Source: Sternotherus odoratus
Taxonomy: Eukaryota; Chordata; Testudines; Kinosternidae
Direction: 5' to 3'
Length of the DNA: 64,000 bases
Assembly: GCA_032164245.1 (NCBI GenBank)
Contig: JAVMKO010000009.1
Span: 84,362,712-84,426,711 of the forward strand
In this document: in pieces, positions 11,301-21,067 of the stretch
How the letters are laid out: the number at the start of each line of letters is the position of its first letter
How positions within the stretch are numbered: the stretch's first letter is position 1
Notes under the pieces: model-generated
The model's input: only the letters and a program-made list of their open reading frames with translations
What the model was told of the DNA's origin: nothing
Database searches by the model: none
Program-made: the position numbers and the translations under genes

Positions 11301-14300
11301 TGTGCATGGCTCTGAGACATGGTGACAAATGAACTGGAAAGGCTCAGACTTCCCATGCAAAGTGGAATGGTAAGATGTCTTAGCCAAAACGCTTGGTGTC
11401 TGTACTCTAGGAACCATTCATACCAGAAGCAGCAAGGGGACAAAAGAAATAATCCCTGTGAAACACTCAGATCTATGGCCCTCATCACGAGAAAATAATC
11501 AGGAGACACAGATGTGTCATGGTGGAAACAAAATGAAAGAGTACATCAGCAGTAACAAAAGTCAGGAGTGAGCAGAAAGCCACCCTTCGACTGGAAATTC
11601 CTCCTGGCAGGAACCTCATCTTCGACCTGTCTGTAAAGCCCCCTGCACACCTGTGGCACTAGGTAAATAATAGTTACTGTCAAATTGGGCAGCCTTGATT
11701 TCCTGGGGCTTTCACAGAAACACAACCTCTCTAGGTACAAGATTCTGCTTGAACATCGAGTGCTTGAGAAGCAGAGTGCTGGTTGCCCGGAACTAGCTGG
11801 AAACAGCTAAATCAAGCAACATTTGGAATAACAAAACATAACAGACACATGCATTATTTTCACAGCTAGTATGAAGTGGAGGCAACTTTGCAGTCATCAA
11901 AAAATGGTTGTGCACAATGCAGCATCTTGCAGTGACTGTCTGTCTCCCAACAGTGCTGTGACCACTGCCTGCATCTGGAAGTTATAAAGTGGCTATAAAC
12001 AGACAAGGAAATGGAATCACGGAAGCCATAACAAGATATAAATATGATATTTGTGATATCCAAAACCGCCGTGTGTTTAAGGAACATTTTGAATCTATAA
12101 TATATTCCTCAGCCCCAGCTGGTTCTACTCTCTCACTACGTTTTAGTCCCAATAGGAAATATCTGGCAATAAAAAAAATTCTAAGAGCAGCATAAATGTT
12201 GATATCTGAAAATTTCCATTAAGAAATTAATTGTGAAACAGCCAGCATGGAAGGGAAGAGAGTGGAGTTGAAATCAGGGCCCTGAGAAGGGGTATCTCAA
12301 GATGCCCAGAAGATGAGGGGTTGAGGAATGGATAGACCTCCCACGGACAGAGCTGCTGGGGTCACGAAAACAAACACAGATCACTTCTAAATTACACAGT
12401 CGGCACATCAGCTGATCTACCTTGCTCACTATGAGCTAGCTACAAAAAGTAAACAAGAACAGAAACGGAACATCCCTGGCTGGAAACACAAAGCAGCTTG
12501 CCAGCCCACTTGGAGAAGGGTAGCCCCTGCCTGCCTGGTGAGGCCCACACGAGGTCTCAAAAGTACCAGATGGGTGCAGTTCTGATGAGCGAGGTCAGGG
12601 GAGAAGCCAGAGGGCTACTGTCTCAGGGAATCGCGCAGACCACAGGACACTGGGCTTCGGTTGCACAGTGAGAGTCGGCACGCAGGGTTGGGAAGAAGGA
12701 ATATGTTTATCGGCCACTGTCAGAATGCACTAGTCAATACCCCAGACATGGGCCTGGATGCAACAGCCAGTAAGGTCTAGCTAATTACCCAGAGTGCATG
12801 TTTCTGTGCTCTGTTTAGCAGAGGGGGCAGGTTCTAGCCCCCAACCCTCAGGGAAGTCTCCTGCACAAAGCCATACCCTTCAGGTGTGGGGCTGAAAAAA
12901 TAAATAAAATCAGCATTTGGCCTCTACGAGGGACAGCTGCAAGTGCCACACCCCTCCTCGTTACACAAGCGGTGTCGTTTCCAGATGGGAGGTGGAGTCC
13001 ATTACCCAACGCTGCAATCCCAGCCAAGCTCCCAGAGAAGAGTTGTTCTTATGGGGCTTTCGTTCCTCTGTTGAAATTCTAAGGGAAAAAAGACAAACAA
13101 GCTGCAGCTAACAAAGGGCTCCAATGAAGAGGGTGCTTTCTAATCTGCTGCTGCTGTAAGAACACAGTGCGTTGGTAACGAGATTCGTCCAGTTCTCACT
13201 TTCATTCAGGCATCTCATGCACTGTATGTCTTCTGCTGGGTCCCACACACAGCTGGCGAGGCCGAGTGGGGAGCGGGACCACTGGGAGAGAGGCAGGGAA
13301 GAGGGAGGAAACCAAAATCTGGAGAACAGAGAAAGGAGAAGCTGAGACAAGGAGGGGCTGGAAACAGAAAGAGAAATGAATGGCAAAGGGGGAAAAAAGC
13401 AGAAAGGAACAGCGCCATTGAGGGAGAAGGTGCTTTTAAAAAGACGTGATTAAAATTAGTGAATTCTAGTATAGGGAAGAAGGGGAAAAAAACCTGGAAT
13501 CATTAAACATTCAAGAGACGGGATTGTGTCCCTGGTTGTTTTGTTGCCATGTCAGCTGTGATCAATGGTCTAGTCAACTCGGCGTCTTAAGCTAAACAAT
13601 CAGATCTCTCCCTGCCAGCCATCAGTTGCCAGAGATATGATAATCAGTCCCCAGAGGCCTCTCAGAGAGTCACCAAGACTCCGATAAATCCACTCTGGGG
13701 AGGGTGGAGTCGGACAATGGGTCTGCCCTATAGCAACCGGGCCCCCACTCTCCTTCTGAATCCACCAAGCACATTAGTCAGCAAGGGGGCTGCTGCACAC
13801 CACTTCCTTCTAACGACAGCCCCGTGTTTCCCTACTAGATACTGTACCGGGGGGAGAGAGTGGGGCCTGGAGACTTCCCTGGGGGGAGGTGGGTACAGAG
13901 ATCCTCAGAGACTGGAGGCCGTGTCATGCTAACTGAGACCATCCCCCTCCCCAAGGACTATAGTCGGAGCCGGGCCAGCACCACAGACCTGAGACGTGGT
14001 TCTGGATCCAGATTCTGGGGGTGCCTCAAAGTGCAGCCGGGCCGGGATTCCACGTTGTCGTTCAGTCCATGACAGAGACTGGGGTTCGGGGCTGGCGTTC
14101 GAGCAGGGCCCCCAGCCCAGGAACGCTCAGGATGCCAGTCGGCTCATCTGACTGCAGTGAGCATACTCCATGAGCTCCAAGGAGGGGAACCACGCGACCG
14201 GAGACACCAGAATACTAGACTGCGCGTGTGGCTCAGCCCAGACCCATGCCTTTCGCCGGGATCTTTGCTTAGCCTTTTGGGGTAGGCCTGGCACTTTTGC

Positions 14301-14383
14301 CATGGCCCCTAAGCTGACCAATTCCTACTCACCATAATGCACATTGCTGGTCTCAGGACTTGGAGGGAGAGGGGTCCGTGAGG

Positions 14384-14509
14384 TAGGGTGACCAGATGTC
14401 CTGATTTTATAGGGACAGTCCCGATTTTGGGGTCTTTTTCTTATCTAAGCTCCTATTGCCCCCCCACCCACTCGTCCTGATTTTTCACACTTACTGTCTG
14501 GTCATCCTA
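14384..14509. mobile_element. Short hAT-like MITE (TAGGGTGACC family)
   Basis: A 126-bp element with terminal inverted repeats TAGGGTGACCAGA and TCTGGTCATCCTA, flanked by an exact 8-bp target duplication CCGTGAGG (14376-14383 and 14510-14517). The 8-bp duplication assigns it to the hAT superfamily. It encodes nothing. Related copies lie at 48580, 49538, 51898 and 58457. Confidence 0.9.
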
Positions 14510-17461
14510 CCGTGAGGCAATTCATTGGGATAACCCCCCAAAGTGAACTCACTCCTTTTACATGAGCATATGGGGGATGGGGGGGGGGGGGAATCCTCCA
14601 AACCCTAACAGCCTTCTCTGCAAAAGTGGAGTCCAGGTCCTTGTTTTAAAAAAAGTGATGTCTTCACAGCTGTCTTCCCAGGGAAAAGAGCCAGAAACAC
14701 AGCTGCAGTTTTAAATAATAGTTGAGATTCACCTTCCCATTCCAGCCCCAGGATCACACCGAGGGCGGGAGAGGACGTGACCCCTGAGGTAGCTCTGGCT
14801 GCTTGCCTGAAACCTTCTCAGGTCCTGGAGATGAGCGACACTGGGGTGAAGGCAATGGCTGCTTGTAAGATTTCTATGCTTCCCCCTCTAGTTATATTTA
14901 CCATTTACACCCCAGGTAGAGAGTCGAGTGAGAGCAAATTCCAAACCCCACTTCCTGTACCTGAAAAACGCCAGTTCTGCTCGACTGAAATATTTAGTGA
15001 ATTTGTGTCAAACTTCGCAAATTGTTTAGTAAAAAAATATGGGAAAAAAATCCTAAAGGTCTAAGTGATTTGTTTTCACAATTTTTAAATAAAACATTTC
15101 AAACTTTTCAATTAGAAATGATCTCCGGTTCAAATTTTACTTCCATTTTATCTTTAAAAATTGTAAAAAAGTTCAGAAAAAATCCCTCAGAAAGAAACCG
15201 TCCTGTTTCCGGTCATAATAAACGTGCTGGTCAACCTGAAATGATTCTTCTCCCCATCCCCCCACCATTTTTCAGTTCAGCCACCGAACCAAAAAACTGG
15301 CCGTTCTCAGAGCTTTAATTCCAATCACACCCCAGGCACCATCCGCCCACGTGGGGAGAAATAGTCCCTTTGCACTGAAGAGCGTAAACGTACATCCTAC
15401 GGCCCTCGTCTTGCAGTGAGATCATGGAAATGAACTCGGACGCCCGTGCAGAGCCCAGCGGACGTCACTGGAGGGGTCCGCTCCCATGTTGCTCGTTGCA
15501 GAGTCTAAACTGTGGACGGCTTATGCACTGGAGAACTGGTGCCAGCGTAGAGTCCCAAGGACCATGCATCTGTTTTCTCTCCAATGCAGTCAGTCAGTCG
15601 GGGCCTGTCTCAAGCAGTCGCTGTGTCAGGATCATTTCACATTACAGTGCGGTCCAGGCTGCCCAAAGCATCCCTCACTCTGAGCCATGCTGGCCTGCCA
15701 GCTGAATCAGCATCAAACTGGGGCGGCGGCGAGCGGCGGAGAGGAGTAAAACGTGATTGTCAGCACCGTGTGGTACACAGGCAGTGGTGCCTGTGAGCTG
15801 GACGGACACATCAGCATGAACCCAGGCTCTGAGCGCCTCCGGGGCGGATCGGCTGCGGCCTTGTGTCCCGTGGGTTTGGTATCAGCGTGAGCACTGTGCA
15901 GATCCTTCCCCGGGTCTGGAGCAGCAGGAGATCCTCAGAAGGGGAAAGGAGGGAAGAAAACGTGGAGTTGAATTTGACCATTTAATTCGACTCTCTCGTT
16001 ATGCAGGACACCCCCCTCCGCAGTACTTAGGGCCCTGACAGGTCGGTTGTATCCAACCAGAGGTTGCATTGAAAGCTGGCCATGCCGCGTGAATGCTGCC
16101 TCGGCTCCTTCCCAGGGGACCTCGCCTGCTCCCCAGTGACTATGGCCGTCCCCCCCTTAGCAAACCGTTGGCACAGATGCTATTTTAAAGCAGTTCCTGC
16201 TAGCATGACCATGGCACCCAGAGCAGAGCACACACATCCCCCCGCCCTGGACTGCCCTATTGCCTAGTGGTTAGGGCAGCCACCCGGTGTGCTGCATTCA
16301 AAGTGGGGATTTAATGATGGGTTGCTCACATCCCCCGGGAGCGCCCTCCCCCTGGGGCTCTGGGCCATTCTGGGGCGGCGTCTCTTTCTCGGACCCCACA
16401 GACGGTTAATTCTTCAGACCCAGTGGAACAGCGCCATCAGGAGAGGCCGTCCCAGCGAGACCCCGGCTCCGAGGAAGGTTTGGTTGCAACTGAAACGTTG
16501 CGGCAAAAAGTTCGGGTTTCCCCTAATCTGCATTTACTGATGACAAATTTCTGCTGTGGCTCGACTCTACTGTCAACAGTGCACGGCAGTGCCAGGCCGG
16601 CTCTGGTGGCCTGTCTCCCCCCCCCCCTTTCCCTGCACCCCACTGAAATGCCAGCCGGGAAAGGAGCTCGGGGTTACAGTCAGAGCATGGTGGTCAGTCC
16701 TCCCAGCTCAGTCACACCTTCAGGGGCGCGTGGTGACCTCCCCCAGCCAGCCTCCCCCTCGCAGACCCACTGCCACAGGCCCAGGAACTGCTTCCACAGA
16801 CCATCCTTTCCCGCGGTGCCCTTGCTGCGGTACGATGCCGTAATCCAGCCGCGTGGGCAGAGGTGCCTTCAGGACATGGCTGCAGCAGCACCTGGGCCAA
16901 GTGCTCCGCATGGATGTGGCAGGGGAGTTTTCCAAGGAACGGCCGGTGGGTGGCCGTACTCGGGGGCTGTATGCGTCGAACGCCGATCCTGCACCCCAGC
17001 GCTATTCGTACCCACGTTTCTCCAGGCCTGAAGTGCCCTCAGCTTCTGCCTGTTGACAACTGGTCCTTCAGTGAAATTGCTGAGCGGGTCTGAGCGCACC
17101 GAACACCCTGCTCTGGGAGAGGGAGAGGCACCGGGAAGTGGCAGGTTTTGCAGAGCAGATTCTATAGCAAAGCTTGTGGCTCCCTGTTCTGACTAGAGAG
17201 AGGGGCAGGGGAAAGCGGCCCTCTGGCTGGGGAACTTTCCCATTTCCCTGCAGTATTCTTTACAAGACAAACCCCTAAGCAGCTTTTCTCTGCCTAAGAA
17301 CTTGATCCCCACTGGGCTGCAGCCATCTTAAGATGCCTAATTTAATTTCCCTGGTGTTCAGAACACAGCCTAATTATCCTGGCAGTGTTTGCTAGTCACT
17401 TCTCCAGGAGGTCTGTGCTCGTCTCCCACCCTTTCTTTAGGGGCTGGGGTTCCGACGGGTC
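14510..17461. other. Upstream flank of nyctalopin-like gene
   Basis: Non-coding. AT-rich repeat text at about 14.95-15.2 kb, then a moderately GC-rich stretch from about 15.7 to 17.2 kb. No TATA box or other promoter element could be placed with confidence. Tract 'ccctttctttag' ending at about 17437 looks like a splice acceptor and may mark the 5' edge of the gene's coding exon. The 200-codon frame at about 16.4-17.0 kb has no recognisable motif and is not called. Confidence 0.5.
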
Positions 17462-18754
17462 ATGTTCTTTCTTCTTATTTCTCTGTTGACCTGTGCAGCG
17501 AGGATTGGCCTGGGTGTGACCGCGGCTGCATGCCCTAGCGTATGCAAGTGCTCCCCTGAGGATACGATCCACTGTCACAAAGCCGGACTGAGATCTCTTC
17601 CTGCAGAGCTAGCAGCCTCTGCCGTTTCTTTAAACCTGTCGAACAACTTGTTACGGATTCTTACTGCCAACGCTTTCCGAAATCTGACTCTCCTCCGCAG
17701 CCTCTGGCTGGATCGCAATAACCTCACCTTCCTGTACCCAGGAACCTTCGGTGCCCTCAGCAACCTACGGGAGCTGGGTCTGAGCTGGAATTCACGCTTG
17801 ACACACCTGCATGCTAATACTTTCAGGGGACTCTCCAACCTCATCAGCTTGGATTTATCTAGCTGCAATATCTTCGAAATCCACCCGCTGGTCTTTTCGT
17901 ATTTGCTCTCTTTACAGGTCCTGGATCTAACATCCAACAACCTGCGTTACATCCCGCAAGCCTTCAGAAGCCTGTCCAGCCTCACAAGACTGTCTTTGGA
18001 AAGAAACCACATCGAAGCAATAGGCCGAGACTCTCTGAAGGAGCTGAAAGCCCTGCACGAGCTGAACCTGCGGAAGAATCGGATCTGGACCATTCAGAAC
18101 GATGCCTTCGCATCGCTAAACAGGCTGGGGGTGTTAGATTTAGGACACAACCGTATATCGGATTTGCCTAATCAGCTTTTCAGTGGTCTGAGCCAGCTCA
18201 CAACAATACATCTGGAAGCCAACAGAATCACCCGCATCAACTGCTCTTTCAACAGCCTGCTTAACCTGAGGAAGCTGTATCTAAACAACAACCACATCTC
18301 CACCATTTCCCACGCCGCCTTCACTGGGGTAAAGAAACTGCAGTTCCTTCACTTGAACAAAAACCATTTAAGTTCCCTTCCCAAGCGCTTGTTCACAGAG
18401 CTGCCGAAGCTGAAATACGTGTTTCTATCCCACAACCCCTGGAACTGCGACTGCAAAATGCTTTGGTTCCCTACGTGGATAGCAGCATACAAAGGGACGG
18501 TTAAGGGGATGCAGTGTCTCTTTACACGGCTTCACAACCAAACCCTGCTTGACACCTTCGGCTGCTCAGTATCACCTGGGCTGGCAAGTGCAGATAAGTG
18601 TGAAGAGCCTGATGCCAACACTGCGGCCCTGCCACATGCGATTGCTGACAAATTGCTTTGGCTCCCACTCGCATGGTGTGCTTGGTATTTGGCAGAGATA
18701 CTGGGGAAATCATTTTCTGGACTGGGATCAGACGTTTCAGCATTTTTTCTGTGA
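17462..18754 (+). CDS. Nyctalopin-like leucine-rich-repeat protein
   Basis: A 430-residue extracellular LRR protein in one exon. Residues 1-20 or so form a signal peptide. An N-terminal LRR cap follows with Cys24, 28, 30 and 38 (CPSVCKC...C). About eleven or twelve LRRs of 24 residues span 53-325. The C-terminal cap starts at NPWNCDC (325-331), with further Cys352 and Cys368. A hydrophobic segment at about 398-415 could be a membrane anchor or part of a GPI signal. Sequons are at Asn58, 74, 87, 260 and 359. The repeat pattern, for example LTHLHANTF in the third repeat and the NPWxCDC cap, is closest to nyctalopin among class IV small leucine-rich proteins, whose human member organises the ON-bipolar TRPM1 channel. 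An in-frame stop lies just upstream at a possible splice acceptor, so a 5' exon may exist, but the Met at 17462 gives a good signal peptide. Orthology to NYX itself is not established; a paralogue is more likely. Confidence 0.88.
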   Translation: MFFLLISLLTCAARIGLGVTAAACPSVCKCSPEDTIHCHKAGLRSLPAELAASAVSLNLSNNLLRILTANAFRNLTLLRSLWLDRNNLTFLYPGTFGALSNLRELGLSWNSRLTHLHANTFRGLSNLISLDLSSCNIFEIHPLVFSYLLSLQVLDLTSNNLRYIPQAFRSLSSLTRLSLERNHIEAIGRDSLKELKALHELNLRKNRIWTIQNDAFASLNRLGVLDLGHNRISDLPNQLFSGLSQLTTIHLEANRITRINCSFNSLLNLRKLYLNNNHISTISHAAFTGVKKLQFLHLNKNHLSSLPKRLFTELPKLKYVFLSHNPWNCDCKMLWFPTWIAAYKGTVKGMQCLFTRLHNQTLLDTFGCSVSPGLASADKCEEPDANTAALPHAIADKLLWLPLAWCAWYLAEILGKSFSGLGSDVSAFFL

Positions 18755-18815
18755 TCTGGTTATAAAAAGTGAACAATGGATTTAGTTGCAGGAATGTGCT
18801 GAGATTTCGTAAATG

Positions 18816-18821
18816 AATAAA
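18816..18821 (+). terminator. Poly(A) signal of nyctalopin-like gene
   Basis: AATAAA about 60 bases after the stop codon, in AT-rich sequence. It would give an unusually short 3' UTR; a more distal signal cannot be excluded. Confidence 0.5.
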
Positions 18822-20567
18822 CTATTGACAAACCCAGTTTACATCTTGCTATTGGCATTGCAAAACTAATCAACACAATGACGGGGAACAAGATTCTAAT
18901 AGGATTGGAGCATTCCTGAGGGGGGGAAAGGTCAGGTTATCAAATTCTATGCCGGGCTCGGGCTGTTAATCTATATTAATGCAACAGTGCATGAGTGGAG
19001 GGAAAGACAGCTCCAGGCAGCACTGTCCTTCACATCACACAAAACCAAAGTCCCTTTCGCTTGTTCCTTGTTGGTATCCAGGTGAAAGCTGAAGATCCTA
19101 CTTTTGGGGCGGTATTTCCTATTTACAAAAGGTTCTTGTGTCCTTGTCTGTGTGAGCTGCTGTTAAATGTAGAGTCTCTTCACCTTTGCACAGTGCTTTG
19201 AGATGCCTTGAGCAGCAGCGTTCCTATATATATATATCTCAAGCTCTAGTCTCTGGAGTTTAGAATTAATCAGGTTAACACAGGCTTTCCTAGGGATAGC
19301 AGATGTTGTCCTGTGCGTCTGGATAGCACTTCCCACATTGTGCACACTAAAAACGTGAAAATAAATGTCCCAGAACATCTCAAACGTCTATAAAACCACT
19401 TCAGGAACTTGGGATCTACTTAAATGTGCAGTGCTGTCCCTCCGCTAGTACCCGGGAACGTGATACTGTAGGAAACACTTCTCAATAAGAATTTGAAAGA
19501 GTGAGAGTAACGGAGCCACAGCGCGTGTGTGCCCCTCCCAGAACTGTGGCATAAAACCTCAGTCTTTTACCTCTCAATTATTCCTTGCAGCATCTTGAAC
19601 CTCATGTAGCACAAGTGACCGTGGTGCACGCCTTCTAAACCTGATTTGCCTGGTTACCTTTTATCAGTAAATGTCCTGGACAGTGTCATTTCATCTCCCA
19701 CATTCCCAAACACCATCTCCAGCTGCAGGGAATTTCCACAAGACCCCTCCCCCACAATTTAAGCTGTGCATTCTTTCCTCCCCGGCCAAGACATTAGCCT
19801 CATTTATCTTCCCGAGAAGAATTTTCAGTGTATGTGGGGGTTTAAAACAACAAAGCCCAAAGCCCATTGCTGGCCAGTGCACCCACTATTTGAGAGCTCG
19901 GATGTCCTCAAAGTACCCCATTTAATACTAGCTGATTGCACAGCCATGAAATACCCTTTTAAACTGTAAAAAGCAAGCCAACTGAGAAGTAATTTTGTAT
20001 TTAGTCATTTGCTATTGGTGGGTTTGTTTCCAATCTTTATCTGTGCCTGTTCCTCTCTCAGCTTTTCCTCTCTCAGCTCCGGGCCGGTGGGCCCGGTTTG
20101 ATTTACTGCCTTTCTACTCCAAAGCACCCCCTGCAAACCTGCTTGAAACATTCCATTAATATCTCTTGAAAACTGGCAACCGTCCACTGTCAGACAGGAG
20201 TCTGCTCCCTGCAGAGACTCAAGTGAAGCAACAGGAATTCTGTAAACACAATCGGTCAGAAATGGATTCCGGCTGGACAGCAGAACCTGGCTGCAGCTGG
20301 GAGACCAGGTCTGAAAGCCTCCAGGGTGTCCTTCTGTGAACTCATCCACTTTCTACACAGTCCTAACCAGACCTGCCTCACTAGGGCTCTCCACAGACTG
20401 CCCAAGGGGATCCCAAAGCCCCAGCTCCTCACCGAATGTGGCGCAGTGGAGGTCCGGGAGGGAAGGCAGAAGTGGCCTTGCTGTGATGGCATCTTTGTCC
20501 AATATCTAGGACTGAAGCAATGTCCTCCAGAGCTAAGATCATGGGTCAGGCTGCGGAGACTCCAAGG
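18822..20567. other. Intergenic region, nothing recognised
   Basis: No gene-like frame and no clear repeat family. Contains a short (TA)n stretch near 19.23 kb. Confidence 0.5.
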
Positions 20568-20930
20568 GTACGTCTACACTACAAGAAAGGATCCGCTGCT
20601 GACCCAAGTCAGCTGATTCGGGCTCAGGGACTCGGGATGCAGGGCTATTGGACTGCAGGGCTGGAGGGTGGGATCTGAGACCCCATGAGGGGGAAGGGTC
20701 ATTAGACTGACCCTTTTCATGTATTTATACCTGATCCTGTGTTTTCCACTCCATACATCTGATGAAGTGGGTTCTAGCCCACGAAACCTTATGCTCAGAT
20801 AAATGTTAGTCTCTAAAGGTGCCGCAAGGACTCCTCAGTGTCTACGCTGTTCGTTTAGTCCCACAGCCTCAGGCCTGGGAGCCTGAGTCAGCGGCTCCAG
20901 GCTGAGACTCTGTGCCGCAGGTTTTGTATT
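20568..20930. repeat. Inverted-repeat element, split by another repeat
   Basis: Left part begins 'gggtacgtctacactacaag' and runs with 'cagctgattcgggctcag' to about 20700. The matching right-hand type of sequence ('gtgtctacgctg', 'ggagcctgagtcagcggctc') resumes after 20840. The gap is filled by the repeat at 20705-20838, so this element is probably older. It resembles the copy at 62583-62838. Family name uncertain. Confidence 0.5.
20705..20838 (+). repeat. Repeat with hammerhead-like core
   Basis: Contains CTGATGA, then a 6-bp hairpin (GTGGGT / GCCCAC with a 4-base loop), then GAAA, at about 20758-20788. This is the spacing of the hammerhead ribozyme catalytic core around stem II. Followed by 'gttagtctctaaggtgcc', shared with the fold-back elements at 26789 and 42429. 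Stem I is not convincing, so activity is doubtful. Confidence 0.55.
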
Positions 20931-20934
20931 GAAG

Positions 20935-21065
20935 TACTGAAATCTATTTTTTGTTTAACTTTTCAAAAAAATAAAATCAATTTTTTCCACTGAAAAGGAT
21001 CAGATCATGAAAAATTGCAAACAAAATGTTTCTGTAGAATTTTTCACAATAAGTGAAATAAAGTA
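20935..21065. repeat. AT-rich repeat text of unknown family
   Basis: Segment with repeated 'gaattttt', 'tttttcac' and 'tttcaaaaaaat' motifs, similar in texture to segments near 8.25, 25.85, 28.8, 41.0 and 47.9 kb. No ends could be set. Confidence 0.35.
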
Positions 21066-21067
21066 AA

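Larger units (their letters stand above)
4675..14383. other. Intergenic region, no gene recognised
   Basis: About 9.7 kb between AGTR2 and the nyctalopin-like gene. I see no exon with a recognisable protein motif. The longest open frames (about 200 codons near 6.8-7.5 kb and 9.4-10.0 kb) sit in GC-rich or low-complexity sequence with unmatched frames on the other strand, and look spurious. Contents are an AT-rich stretch to about 6.0 kb, a GC-rich CpG-containing stretch at about 6.8-7.1 kb, a hAT-type end near 7.44-7.51 kb, homopolymers near 8.18 kb and AT-rich repeat sequence to 8.5 kb. Confidence 0.6.

Noticed and set aside
16255..16310. tRNA-like 'tagtggttagggca' A-box text
   Set aside because: No credible B box or cloverleaf; at best a decayed SINE, too short to call.
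16423..17031. 202-codon open frame upstream of the LRR gene
   Set aside because: No recognisable motif, with competing open frames in other phases and on the other strand of the same GC-rich stretch.
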